The notes beneath the pieces are model-generated. The model ran no database searches. It was not told the DNA's origin and worked only from the letters and a program-made list of their open reading frames with translations. Source: Bacteroidales bacterium (GTDB lineage Bacteria > Bacteroidota > Bacteroidia > Bacteroidales > F082). Taken from it: 21,772 nt of DNA. Shown piece by piece: positions 1 through 7,779 of this stretch (positions are counted from its first letter, which is position 1; the number at the start of each line of letters is the position of its first letter). The stretch lies in contig JALNZT010000055.1 in NCBI GenBank assembly GCA_023229135.1, positions 1-21,772 of the forward strand, in the 5' to 3' direction. The position numbers and the translations under genes are program-made.

Positions 1-2
1 TT

Positions 3-110
3 ACGAAACCAGGCAAGTCCCTGTTTGTGGGAGAAGTCTTGCAAAAGCAAAGGCAGATTTACAAGGATATGGATGTACTTGCTCCTGATGTGGTGGCCTC
101 GTTATGTTAA
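3..110 (+). CDS. C-terminal fragment of an unidentified protein (cut by window edge)
   Basis: An open frame enters from the left edge (first full codon at base 3) and stops at TAA 108-110, giving 35 residues. The peptide begins TKPGKSLFVGEVLQKQ and ends with VVASLC. Its composition is protein-like, and the other two forward frames also hit stops by about 130. I do not recognise the family. A transposase tail is one possibility because contigs often end in insertion sequences, but nothing in these 35 residues proves it. The start lies outside the window. Confidence 0.35.
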   Translation, partial: TKPGKSLFVGEVLQKQRQIYKDMDVLAPDVVASLC

Positions 111-516
111 TGCGGGAATCCGGGCTTGAACAAAACTCGCGACCAATAAGAGTATTGCCAAAACGATTGTTTGCTTCGTAATGTAAGAGTCGCTTTTCAA
201 GGCTCGAAACACAAATCTTTTTTTCATCGAGGGCTAATGATTTACAATTTTTCTATCCTGCATTATTCCTAAAAATTGTTTTTTTATAAATTATTCACAA
301 AGTGCTAAAAAAACAAAATAGTAGATACAAAACTACTCATTTTGAGGTTTTGACAAGAAATCGCCAAAAACAATCCTTTTAGTTTTTTTTAAGCTGAAAT
401 TCAAAAATACTTAAGGATTATTCCCACACATCTATACAGAAAAATAATAAGATATGTATATTTGTGCCATATTGTTGATTATCTTTATTTAAAAGACAAC
501 CTATAAATTCAAAACT
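111..516. other. Intergenic region upstream of mdh
   Basis: About 400 bases with no supportable gene. The right half is strongly AT-rich and ends in the mdh leader with its -7 box. A weak GC-containing inverted pair (GGCTCGA near 201 and TCGAGGGCT near 227) could fold, but it is interrupted and has no convincing terminator form. Confidence 0.5.
457..464 (+). promoter_or_regulatory. -7 promoter box of mdh
   Basis: TATATTTG matches the Bacteroidota -7 consensus TAnnTTTG exactly and lies 52 bases before the mdh ATG. No good TTTG -33 element sits at the usual spacing. The inferred transcript start is near 470, giving a leader of about 45 nt. Confidence 0.6.
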
Positions 517-1458
517 ATGGAAAAAATCACTGTTATTGGAGCAGGAAATGTTGGAGCAACTTGCGCTAACGTTATAGCGCACAAAAACTTAGCTAAAGAG
601 GTAGTACTCGTTGACATCAAAGAAGGAACTGCGGAAGGCAAAGCACTCGACATCTGGCAGACCGCTCCTATCAATCACTTCAACACACGTGTGATTGGCG
701 TAACCAACGATTATTTAAAAACCAAAGGATCAGGCGTTATCGTCATCACCTCCGGCATACCGCGCAAGCCCGGCATGTCGCGCGACGACTTGATAAAAAC
801 CAATGCAGCCATCGTAAAGGAAGTTACCGAAAAAGCGGTAAAATACTCTCCCGATGCCATTATTATTGTCGTATCTAATCCTCTCGATGTAATGACTTAT
901 GCTGCCTTTTTGGCGAGCAACAAGCCGTCACGTAAAGTTTTCGGAATGGCCGGAACGCTCGATACAGCGCGTTATCGTGCCTTTATCTGCGATGCCCTAA
1001 ACGTATCTCCCGAAGATGTACATGCCTTGCTGATGGGTGGCCACGGCGACACCATGGTTCCGCTGCCACGTTATACTTCAATAGCCGGAATCCCTGTAAC
1101 CGAATTATTAGGAAAAGAAGAATTAGATAAAATTGTAGACCGCACTAAAAAAGGTGGTGGCGAGTTGGTAAACCTGATGGGAACCTCGGCCTGGTATGCT
1201 CCGGGAGCCGCTGCAGCCCAAATGGTTGAAGCCATCGTTGACGACCAAAACCGGGTGTTTCCAGTTTGTGCCATGCTTCAGGGCGAATATGGCCTGAAGG
1301 ATGTTTACCTCGGTGTACCGGTAAAATTGGGCCGCAAAGGAATTGAGGAAATCATAGAGGTTGATCTCAATAAAGAAGAAAAAATCTTGCTGCATGAGTC
1401 ATCAGAAGCGGTGAAAAAAGTGATGAAAACTTTGGATGATATGAAGTTATTCGATTAA
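517..1458 (+). CDS. mdh: Malate dehydrogenase (NAD-dependent)
   Basis: Cytosolic enzyme interconverting malate and oxaloacetate with NAD(H), used in the TCA cycle and in the reductive branch towards fumarate and succinate. The 313-residue length is normal for the LDH-like bacterial MDH family. The N-terminal Rossmann fold shows the glycine motif GAGNVGA (8-14) and an acidic residue, Asp33, that favours NAD over NADP. The substrate loop reads RKPGMSR (83-89). Arg83 at the specificity position marks malate rather than lactate use. The catalytic set is Asp149, Arg152 and His176 (GGHGD). The ATG at 517 directly precedes the Rossmann strand, so the start is secure. The gene is monocistronic, with its own -7 box and a strong terminator shared with the convergent pntB. 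Fumarase lies about 7 kb downstream on the same strand but is not in the same operon. Confidence 0.96.
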   Translation: MEKITVIGAGNVGATCANVIAHKNLAKEVVLVDIKEGTAEGKALDIWQTAPINHFNTRVIGVTNDYLKTKGSGVIVITSGIPRKPGMSRDDLIKTNAAIVKEVTEKAVKYSPDAIIIVVSNPLDVMTYAAFLASNKPSRKVFGMAGTLDTARYRAFICDALNVSPEDVHALLMGGHGDTMVPLPRYTSIAGIPVTELLGKEELDKIVDRTKKGGGELVNLMGTSAWYAPGAAAAQMVEAIVDDQNRVFPVCAMLQGEYGLKDVYLGVPVKLGRKGIEEIIEVDLNKEEKILLHESSEAVKKVMKTLDDMKLFD

Positions 1459-1475
1459 GCTAAAAAATCTTGAAT

Positions 1476-1521
1476 AAAAAATAACCCTGTTTGGAGAAGT
1501 TCCGAACAGGGTTATTTTTTT
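1476..1521. terminator. Bidirectional terminator between mdh and pntB
   Basis: Left arm 1478-1495 (AAAATAACCCTGTTTGGA) pairs with right arm 1501-1518 around a GAAGT loop. All 18 positions pair, with one G-T wobble. T-runs follow on both strands, so the hairpin can end mdh transcripts (+) and pntB transcripts (-). Confidence 0.93.
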
Positions 1522-1545
1522 ACACAACTTTGTGCTTTTATTGTT

Positions 1546-2988
1546 TTACATGCTCTTGATTTCGTTCACCAGTTTCTGGATTGAGCTCTTGGCATCACCA
1601 AACAACATACGGGTTTTATCATTGAAGAACAGGTAATTTTCAATTCCTGCATAACCTTTCCCCATTCCACGTTTCATAATGATGATGTTTTTGGCAAGGT
1701 GAGCGTCGATAATCGGCATGCCATAGATCGGGCTGCTCGGATCGTCATAAGCTGCTGGGTTCACCACATCGTTGGCACCAATCACAATGGCTACATCAAC
1801 ATTTGGCATATCTGGATTGATGGCATCCATTTCCACCAGTTGCTCATAAGGAACATCGGCTTCGGCTAACAGCACGTTCATATGTCCCGGCATACGTCCG
1901 GCAACTGGATGAATGGCGTATTTTACTTCTATGCCTTTGCCTTCCAACAAGGCATCCAATTCGTGGACGATATGTTGTGCCTGAGCTACGGCTAAACCAT
2001 AACCGGGAATGATCACGATTTTCTGAGAGTAGCTCAACAAAACTGCTGCATCGCTCAGCTGTATCTCTTTGATAGTGCCATGCTCATGTTCCGCTCCTGC
2101 TGCTCCGCCTCCGCCAAACGAACCGATGATCACATTTAATAACGAACGGTTCATGGCTTTACACATCAACATGGTCAAAATCATTCCGGCTGCACCAACC
2201 AGGATACCACCAAGTATCATGGCCTGGTTGCCATAAATAAACCCGGCCATTGCTGCCGCGATCCCGGTGAGTGCGTTCAACAATGAAATCACAACAGGCA
2301 TATCGGCACCGCCAATAGGCATTACAAACATCACTCCATATACCAGCGAAAGGACGGTAAGCGCGTAAATTGCCCACATCAAATCAGAAGGAGGAGTTGG
2401 TGAAAACACGACAAAAACACCCATTCCCAAAGTAACAATCAATAAAACCAGGTTAATATAGGTCATGAAAGGTTTCATGATGTCGCCCACTCTCCCATCG
2501 AGTTTGGCCCACGCTATCACGCTTCCGCTAAAAGCAACCGAACCGATTATCAGCCCGAGTACAGTAACAAGGATAGAACCAATATCACCGGCAATGGCAT
2601 TGGGATATTCTAACAAGGCGACCAGCATAGAGGCAGCACCTCCTGATGCGTTAAACAGGGACACCAGCTGTGGCATGGCTGTCATTTTCACCCTACGGGC
2701 TATTATCCATCCAATCGCAGATCCAATACCGATAAAAGCAATGATAATCCACATATTAAGAAGTGGGATTCCGGCTCCGCTGTCATTTTTATGAAGCAGC
2801 AAAGTCGTGATCATTGCCAGCCCCATACCACCGGCAGCCCAAAGGTTTCCACGGCGGGCAGTGGCCGGATGCGAGAGCAATTTCAATCCATATACAAACA
2901 AAAGGGCGGCAATCAGGTAACTCAGCTCAAGCAGCGAATCACCTATAGTGAAATCCATTCCGTTTATTGTTCCTAAAACTTTATCCAT
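1546..2988 (-). CDS. pntB: NAD(P) transhydrogenase, beta subunit
   Basis: Integral-membrane subunit of the proton-translocating transhydrogenase, which uses the proton-motive force to reduce NADP+ with NADH. The 480 residues fit the family. The first roughly 290 residues form a series of hydrophobic helices (domain II). The C-terminal third is the NADP(H)-binding domain III, with VIIPGYGLAVAQAQ, a Gly-rich AGRMPGHMNVLL loop, the acidic EADVPY segment, VIGANDVVNPAA and KRGMGKGYAG. It is the last gene of a three-gene operon, starting 6 bases after the pntA2 stop, and it ends at the hairpin shared with mdh. Paired with mdh in the same neighbourhood, it fits a redox-balancing role. Nothing in the sequence appears defective. 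Confidence 0.95.
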   Translation of the reverse strand: MDKVLGTINGMDFTIGDSLLELSYLIAALLFVYGLKLLSHPATARRGNLWAAGGMGLAMITTLLLHKNDSGAGIPLLNMWIIIAFIGIGSAIGWIIARRVKMTAMPQLVSLFNASGGAASMLVALLEYPNAIAGDIGSILVTVLGLIIGSVAFSGSVIAWAKLDGRVGDIMKPFMTYINLVLLIVTLGMGVFVVFSPTPPSDLMWAIYALTVLSLVYGVMFVMPIGGADMPVVISLLNALTGIAAAMAGFIYGNQAMILGGILVGAAGMILTMLMCKAMNRSLLNVIIGSFGGGGAAGAEHEHGTIKEIQLSDAAVLLSYSQKIVIIPGYGLAVAQAQHIVHELDALLEGKGIEVKYAIHPVAGRMPGHMNVLLAEADVPYEQLVEMDAINPDMPNVDVAIVIGANDVVNPAAYDDPSSPIYGMPIIDAHLAKNIIIMKRGMGKGYAGIENYLFFNDKTRMLFGDAKSSIQKLVNEIKSM

Positions 2989-2994
2989 AACTGC

Positions 2995-3309
2995 TTACTT
3001 TTTTTTCTTTTTAAACATTTCGAGCATCCTATCGGTAACGGCAAAGCCGCCAACTACGTTCAAGGTTCCAAAAACCAACGCTAAAACCCCTAAAACCAGG
3101 TTCAGCGAAAAACTTGTGAGATTGGCATGGCCAACCAGGATTATTCCTCCAACGATAATCACACCGCTAATCGCGTTTGCGCCCGACATAAGCGGGGTAT
3201 GCAATACTGCCGGCACATTTGATATCACTTCAATACCCACAAAAACGGATAGCGCGATGATAAAAATCGCCTCTTTATTTTCAAAGAAAAATATTAATGC
3301 TTGTTCCAT
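2995..3309 (-). CDS. pntA2: NAD(P) transhydrogenase, alpha subunit part 2 (membrane)
   Basis: A small membrane protein of 104 residues carrying the transmembrane helices that are fused to the C-terminus of alpha in two-subunit enzymes such as that of E. coli. About three hydrophobic helices are visible (IFIIALSVFVGIEVI; AISGVIIVGGIILVG; LNLVLGVLALVFGTLNVVGG). Between them is the conserved NVPAVLHTPLMSGANAISG segment typical of domain II. The tail is a run of lysines. It starts 4 bases after the pntA1 stop and stops 6 bases before pntB, so the three genes are almost certainly co-transcribed and translationally close. The split alpha arrangement is common in Bacteroidota, Alphaproteobacteria and others and is not a frameshift artefact: each part has its own stop and start. 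Confidence 0.93.
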   Translation of the reverse strand: MEQALIFFFENKEAIFIIALSVFVGIEVISNVPAVLHTPLMSGANAISGVIIVGGIILVGHANLTSFSLNLVLGVLALVFGTLNVVGGFAVTDRMLEMFKKKKK

Positions 3310-3313
3310 ATTT

Positions 3314-4444
3314 TTATGCTTTTTCGATTATTGATTTTACCCTTTCATTATACAATTCGCCTTTGTGGGTGATGCAGGTTCCTTTCACGATGTCATCTTC
3401 GAAATTAAGCGTCAGCTCACCTTCTTCACCGATGATGAGTTTCATAAAATTCTGCACATTTTTGCCAAACATCCGGCTGGCATCAATAGGTTTTTGTGCT
3501 GGGTAATTCGATTGACCAATGATGGTAACGCCTTTGTGCACAACTGTTTCATTGTCTTTTGTGAGTTCACAGTTTCCACCACTGGATGCGGCCAGGTCGA
3601 TGATGACCGAACCAGGCTTCATAGCTTCTACAGCATGTGTTGGAAGCAAAAGTGGTGCTTTTCGCCCAGGAATCTGAGCGGTACAAATCACCACATTGGC
3701 TTTTGCTGCATGGTCGTTTATGGCTTGCTGCTGCTTCTTTTTGAATTCTTCTGTTTGCTCAACAGCATACCCGCCGGCAGCTTTATCTTCGGTAGCGCCT
3801 TCCACTTCCACAAATTTCCCGCCCAAACTCAGCACCTCTTCTTTAACCGCTGAGCGAACGTCGAATACCTGTACCTGGGCACCCAGCTTACGCGAAGTTG
3901 CAATAGCCTGTAAACCAGCAACTCCAGCACCCAAAATCAAGACATTGGCCGGGCGGATAGTTCCGGCAGCCGTCATAAACATCGGGAAAAAAGTGGGTAA
4001 TTTTGATGCCGCTTCCAATACAGCCATATAGCCGGAAACTGTTGCCATCGATGATAGAATATCCATGGCCTGCGCCCTTGAGGTACGCGGGATTAAATCG
4101 AGGCTGAACGTAGTGATCCCTTTAGTCAAAAAGATTTTTACCAGTTCGGTTTCCCAAAGCGGGTTAAAAGCACTAATCCAAACCTGCGTAGCTTTAATTT
4201 TTTCGGTGTCGTCAGCTGTTGGTGGCTGGATTTGCAACAACACCTCTGACTTGTCAAACACTTCCGGACGTGAAACTATTTTTGCTCCAACAGCCAGATA
4301 ATCAGCATCTGACGCGAATGCTAAGTTCCCTGCGTCTTTTTCCACCAATACTTCTACCTTGAGATCGATAAAAGCCTTTACAGTTTCAGGAAGCAACGCC
4401 ACACGGGTTTCAGTGCCGTATTCCTTTAATAAGCCTAAAATCAT
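3314..4444 (-). CDS. pntA1: NAD(P) transhydrogenase, alpha subunit part 1 (NAD-binding)
   Basis: A soluble 376-residue domain I of transhydrogenase that binds NAD(H). It resembles alanine dehydrogenase. The N-terminal half holds GLLKEYGTETRVALLPETV and the AFNPLWE/LIPRTSRAQAMDILSSMA segments of the family. The central Rossmann motif is VLILGAGVAGLQAI, followed by LGAQVQVFDVRSAVKEE. Further on, VICTAQIPGRKAPLLL and DLAASSGGNCE complete the nucleotide site. This is the first gene of the pntA1-pntA2-pntB operon. The ATG at 4444 is preceded on its own strand by a -7 box about 50 bases upstream, and the family N-terminus begins exactly at this methionine. Confidence 0.95.
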   Translation of the reverse strand: MILGLLKEYGTETRVALLPETVKAFIDLKVEVLVEKDAGNLAFASDADYLAVGAKIVSRPEVFDKSEVLLQIQPPTADDTEKIKATQVWISAFNPLWETELVKIFLTKGITTFSLDLIPRTSRAQAMDILSSMATVSGYMAVLEAASKLPTFFPMFMTAAGTIRPANVLILGAGVAGLQAIATSRKLGAQVQVFDVRSAVKEEVLSLGGKFVEVEGATEDKAAGGYAVEQTEEFKKKQQQAINDHAAKANVVICTAQIPGRKAPLLLPTHAVEAMKPGSVIIDLAASSGGNCELTKDNETVVHKGVTIIGQSNYPAQKPIDASRMFGKNVQNFMKLIIGEEGELTLNFEDDIVKGTCITHKGELYNERVKSIIEKA

Positions 4445-4494
4445 ATATTTTCGGTTTTGATGTGTAACATAGAGCCCAGTCTAAAAAGAACTGG

Positions 4495-4502
4495 CAAAAA
4501 TA
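4495..4502 (-). promoter_or_regulatory. -7 promoter box of the pnt operon
   Basis: On the minus strand this reads TATTTTTG (TAnnTTTG consensus). A TTG at 4524-4522 lies 19 bases upstream, the expected -33 spacing. It is placed about 50 bases before the pntA1 start. Confidence 0.6.
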
Positions 4503-4609
4503 CGAATTTAACCCTTACAATCAAGCCTTAAAAAGCGAACAATCAGCCTCAATAATAAGGATTTGAAGGTGGGAGTAGAAAAAACTGAAAATTTATTACG
4601 CATTATTTT

Positions 4610-4762
4610 GAGCCTCCTCCGAAAAGTCAAGAAATAAAGAAATGCCACTAAGTCTCCAAGGTCATAAGTAGCACAATATGTTGATTATTAGTATTATAAT
4701 CTTCGTGCTTTCTTTGTGATTTGGTGTTTTCGTGGCAGAGTATTACTTTTCGGAATGGGCTC
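4610..4762. repeat. Nested inverted-repeat element, about 150 bp
   Basis: The outer arms 4610-4627 and 4745-4762 are inverted copies matching at 15 of 18 positions (both contain CCGAAAAGT). Nested inside, a left arm from 4643 (TGCCACTAAGTCTCCAAG...) mirrors a right arm ending at 4737 (reverse complement TGCCACGAAAACACCAAA...), with further similarity out to a shared GCAC. The centre is AT-rich. The whole could fold into one long imperfect hairpin. There is no ORF inside. It resembles a decayed MITE or other dispersed intergenic palindrome, but the family cannot be named from one copy. Confidence 0.6.
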
Positions 4763-4900
4763 TTAATTTTAATCATTTAATGCCGAAGAAGTATAGCTTT
4801 CGGACGGGATTTTGTTGGTAAATAATCTTTAATACAGCCTTAGAAAAAGGCTATTTTTAAACCCCATTCATCTATTCCTTCAAAAGCACTCGAAAATAGC
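4763..4900. other. Remainder of the pntA1-sirtuin intergenic region
   Basis: The pntA1 and sirtuin genes diverge across 4445-4930. Apart from the two promoters and the inverted-repeat element, the rest is AT-rich with no credible ORF. Confidence 0.5.
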
Positions 4901-4908
4901 TATTTTTG
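4901..4908 (+). promoter_or_regulatory. -7 promoter box of the sirtuin operon
   Basis: TATTTTTG matches TAnnTTTG. It lies 22 bases before the TTG start at 4931, leaving a leader of roughly 15-20 nt. No strong -33 element is evident. Confidence 0.55.
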
Positions 4909-4930
4909 CATAAACCAAAATTAAAAAGTC

Positions 4931-5623
4931 TTGAAAAAAATTGTAGTACTTACCGGAGCCGGCATCAGTGCTGAAAGTGGTATCAAAACCTTCAGGGATG
5001 ATGACGGGCTTTGGCGCAACCATCGCTTTGAAGACCTTGCCACTCCGAGCGCCTGGCAGCAAAATCCGCAGCTGGTTTTGGATTTTTACAACGTCCGCCG
5101 CAAACAGCTTCTGGAATGCAAACCCAATGCTGCTCACCTGGCACTTGCTGATCTGGAAAATCATTTTCAAGTACAGATTATCACCCAAAATGTGGATGAT
5201 CTGCACGAACGTGCCGGCTCATCTCAGGTTTTGCACCTTCATGGAGAGCTGCGCAAAGCGCGTAGCACAAAACACCCCGAGCTGGTTTATCTACTTGATA
5301 GCTGGGAACTTAAGCTGGGCGACAACTGTGAAAGAGGCGCGCAACTACGCCCTCACATCGTCTGGTTTGGCGAATACGTTCCACATATTGATGAAGCCAT
5401 CGAGCAAGTAAAAAAAGCAGATTATTTTATCGTCATCGGCACTTCTTTAGTGGTTTATCCAGCTGCCGGACTGGTAGATTTTGTGCCAAAAAACTGTCCG
5501 ATATTTTTAATAGATCCAAAAACTAAACTCAGCGATGACACTACAAATGTGCGTGTTATAGCCGAAAAAGCTGCCATTGGCGTTCCAAAACTCGTTCAGC
5601 AATTAATCCAACAAAAATTATGA
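4931..5623 (+). CDS. cobB: Sir2-family NAD-dependent protein deacylase, zinc-less class III type
   Basis: Cytosolic sirtuin, 230 residues, that removes acyl groups from lysines using NAD+. The N-terminus carries TGAGISAESGI (8-18) and FRDDDGLW (21-28). The NAD pocket QNVDDLHERAG (86-96) is followed by catalytic His104 in HLHGEL. FGEYVP and IGTSLVVYP complete the fold. Tyr53 and Arg56 form the YxxR pair that in SIRT5-like enzymes recognises succinyl or malonyl groups, so desuccinylase or demalonylase activity is plausible. The usual four zinc cysteines are missing: between His104 and the WFGE segment only one Cys remains (DNCERG). The start is TTG at 4931. A stop at 4922-4924 lies just upstream in frame and no ATG precedes the Rossmann strand, so TTG is the only reasonable start. 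Its TGA overlaps the ATG of the next gene in ATGA, which implies translational coupling. Confidence 0.92.
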   Translation: MKKIVVLTGAGISAESGIKTFRDDDGLWRNHRFEDLATPSAWQQNPQLVLDFYNVRRKQLLECKPNAAHLALADLENHFQVQIITQNVDDLHERAGSSQVLHLHGELRKARSTKHPELVYLLDSWELKLGDNCERGAQLRPHIVWFGEYVPHIDEAIEQVKKADYFIVIGTSLVVYPAAGLVDFVPKNCPIFLIDPKTKLSDDTTNVRVIAEKAAIGVPKLVQQLIQQKL

Positions 5624-6072
5624 GAACATTATTTTTTAGCATTTTAGTAGTGATAATGAGCATTAGTGCCTGCAAAGAAAAGCAGGTGGTAAACCAGGAT
5701 GATATTGACAAGCAAAAAATCATCAACTATTTAGAAAAGAACAACATACAAGCAGTAGAAGATCCGAGTGGTGTTTTTTATGTCATTGGTGAACCGGGCG
5801 GAGAGGCCAAGCCAATCCTTAGCTCCACCGTTACTGTTTCATATGATGGAAGGCTGCTGGATGGTCATCGTTTTGATAAAGGCGAGTTTTTTACCAGTAG
5901 ACTTTCTTCTTTGATACAAGGCTGGCAAATTGGCATTACGCTCATAGGCGAGGGCGGTAAAATCAAACTTTTTATTCCGTCAACATTGGCTTACGGGAAC
6001 AAATCACGGCCAGGGATACCGGCCAACTCTGTACTTATTTTTGATGTTGACCTTCATTATTTTTCCAACTAA
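5620..6072 (+). CDS. FKBP-type peptidyl-prolyl isomerase, lipoprotein
   Basis: Predicted envelope-anchored cis-trans prolyl isomerase of 150 residues. A short signal peptide (MRTLFFSILVVIMS) ends in a lipobox ISAC with lipidated Cys18. A linker of about 40 residues, rich in K/D/Q, leads to one FKBP domain (about 60-150). That domain contains VTVSYDGRLLDGHRFDKG, a Gln-Gly-Trp (IQGWQIGI) strand, IPSTLAYG and IPANSVLIFDVDL, which are the hallmark elements of the fold. It overlaps the sirtuin stop by 4 bases and ends 6 bases before recX, so the three probably form one transcript. The reason for this pairing is not evident. Related Bacteroidota lipoprotein FKBPs act in the periplasm or at the outer membrane on folding of exported proteins. 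Confidence 0.9.
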   Translation: MRTLFFSILVVIMSISACKEKQVVNQDDIDKQKIINYLEKNNIQAVEDPSGVFYVIGEPGGEAKPILSSTVTVSYDGRLLDGHRFDKGEFFTSRLSSLIQGWQIGITLIGEGGKIKLFIPSTLAYGNKSRPGIPANSVLIFDVDLHYFSN

Positions 6073-6078
6073 TAAACA

Positions 6079-6540
6079 ATGACAGCACAGGATTCGACAA
6101 CCCCGTATTTCCTTGAAAAAGCCCGCCGTTATTGTGATTTTCAGGAGCGAACTATTGCTGAAGTACGTCAAAAGTTGAAAAGCTGGTCGGTTTCAGACAA
6201 TCAAATCGTTAAAATTATCACCCAACTTGAAGAAGAGGACATGATTAACGAAGAGCGTTTTGCACGTGCTTACGCTCTCGGAAAAATGCGTAATAACCGC
6301 TGGGGTCGCAATAAGATTATGGCTGGCATGCTCAACAAGGGCCTTTCCGAACTGATGATTCAGATTGGCTTATCAGAAATTGAGGAAGAGGAATATCGGG
6401 AAATCCTAACGAAAGTGCTTTCTAATAAAAAAATCAACGAAAGTGATCCTTACAAATACCGGATAAAATTGGCGCAATACGCACTTCAAAAGGGCTTTCA
6501 GTCCAATTTAATCTGGGAAATCATCAATGAAATGCATTAG
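6079..6540 (+). CDS. recX: RecX-family regulatory protein
   Basis: A cytosolic modulator of RecA filaments, 153 residues, all helical three-helix repeats. Recognisable pieces are the N-terminal KARRYCDFQERTIAEVRQKL, then QLEEEDMINEERFARAYA, the central MRNNRWGRNKIMAGM (family GxxxIxxxL type), and a C-terminal YRIKLAQYALQKGF repeat. recA is not in the window. The gene is the third of a compact set (sirtuin, FKBP, recX), 6 bases after the FKBP stop. The intergenic space to prfB holds a promoter box, so prfB is likely separate. The length is typical for Bacteroidota RecX. Confidence 0.88.
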   Translation: MTAQDSTTPYFLEKARRYCDFQERTIAEVRQKLKSWSVSDNQIVKIITQLEEEDMINEERFARAYALGKMRNNRWGRNKIMAGMLNKGLSELMIQIGLSEIEEEEYREILTKVLSNKKINESDPYKYRIKLAQYALQKGFQSNLIWEIINEMH

Positions 6541-6579
6541 TACAAAGCACCAAAGAAACAGCTAAACCAGATTTCTTTC

Positions 6580-6587
6580 TAACTTTG
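6580..6587 (+). promoter_or_regulatory. -7 promoter box of prfB
   Basis: TAACTTTG fits TAnnTTTG, 35 bases before the prfB ATG. Two short complementary stretches (AAAGAAA 6552-6558 and TTTCTTT 6572-6578) overlap the area and might end recX transcripts, but there is no T-run after them. Confidence 0.55.
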
Positions 6588-6621
6588 TGCTTCATACAAT
6601 TCAACTTATACACAAAAATAT

Positions 6622-7714
6622 ATGGTTCTAATAGAATCCCAAAAAGAATTGCGTAAAAGGCTCGAAGCCTTGAGGAGGTATCTTTGACATCGACCGCAAA
6701 TTGATGGAAATCGGTGAAGATGAAGAACGTACACAGGCTCCCGGTTTTTGGGATGACTCAAAAAAAGCAGAAATACTGCTAAAACAAATCACAGAAAAAA
6801 AACGCTGGACAGAATCCTATGCAAAAGCTGCATCGCTTTTTGAAGAGCTGGAAATTGGCATGGAGCTGTATCAAAGCGGCGACGCTGAGGAAGCAGAAGT
6901 AATTCAGGCTTACGAAAAATGCCTGCATGAAGTGGAGGAGCTTGAATTTTGGAATATGCTTTCTGGCGAGGAAGACAAGCTTCCGGCCATTATCAGCATC
7001 AATGCCGGTGCGGGCGGAACAGAAAGTCAGGACTGGGCGCAAATGCTGATGCGTATGTATATGATGTGGGCTGAGGCTAGCGGCTATAAAGTGAAAGAAC
7101 TTGATATTCAAGAAGGTGAAGTGGCCGGCATCAAAAATGTTTCACTCGAAATTGATGGCGAATATGCTTTTGGCAACCTGAAAAGCGAAAATGGTGTGCA
7201 CCGTCTTGTGCGCATCTCGCCTTTCGATTCAGCAAGTCGCAGACATACTTCTTTTGCATCGGTTTATGTGTATCCCGTGGTCGATGATGATATTGACATC
7301 GTGGTAAATTCCTCCGAAATAAGTTGGGACACCTTCCGGTCAAGCGGGCCGGGCGGACAAAATGTGAACAAGGTAGAAACTGCCGTCCGCTTGCGGCATG
7401 CGCCATCAGGACTGGTAATCGAATGTCAGGAAACCCGCTCGCAAGTGCAAAACCGCGAAAAAGCCATGCAGATGCTCAAGTCGCAGCTCTACGAAATGGA
7501 GTTGCGCAAAAAGCAGGAAGCCATCGACATCATTGAAGGAAGCAAGAAAAAAATAGAATGGGGATCACAAATCCGATCGTATGTGATGCATCCCTATAAG
7601 TTGGTGAAAGACGTGCGCACAGGCCACGAAACATCTAACGTACAAGCCGTCTTGGATGGTAATATCAACGGATTTATCAAAGCTTACCTGATGGAATTTG
7701 GCAATGACGTATAA
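6622..7714 (+). CDS. prfB: Peptide chain release factor 2 (programmed +1 frameshift)
   Basis: Release factor that ends translation at UGA and UAA. The gene is read in two frames. Codons from ATG 6622 give 21 residues (MVLIESQKELRKRLEALRRYL), then an in-frame TGA at 6685-6687. The rest continues in the +1 frame from GAC 6686 to the stop at 7712-7714. The joined product (6622-6684 plus 6686-7714) is 363 residues, normal for RF2. The second part has the SPF anticodon-like tripeptide (RISPFDSASRRH), which selects UGA, and the GGQ peptidyl-hydrolase motif in SSGPGGQNVNKVETAVRL. Expression is autoregulated: scarce RF2 lets the ribosome pause at UGA and shift. A naive annotation would start late, at TTG 6701, or call the gene broken. 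A promoter box lies upstream. Confidence 0.96.
6673..6688 (+). promoter_or_regulatory. RF2 programmed frameshift site
   Basis: AGGAGG (6673-6678) acts as an internal Shine-Dalgarno, followed by TAT, the slippery CTT codon (6682-6684) and TGA (6685-6687) with a C at 6688. This is the classic arrangement, and the shift CTT-TGAC to GAC restores the long frame. The perfect AGGAGG is notable in a genome whose ordinary starts lack strong Shine-Dalgarno sites. Confidence 0.95.
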
Positions 7715-7779
7715 TTAAATTTGTGGTTAAGAAGCCATTTCTACAGGTTTTTTTGACACTATAAATACTATTTAACACG

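Noticed and set aside
3365..3853. 162-codon plus-strand ORF opposite pntA1
   Set aside because: It is an antisense shadow of a highly conserved gene; its Cys/Phe-rich composition is typical of reverse frames.
6622..6687. prfB as a pseudogene broken by an early TGA
   Set aside because: The TGA is part of the canonical RF2 +1 frameshift site with an internal Shine-Dalgarno.
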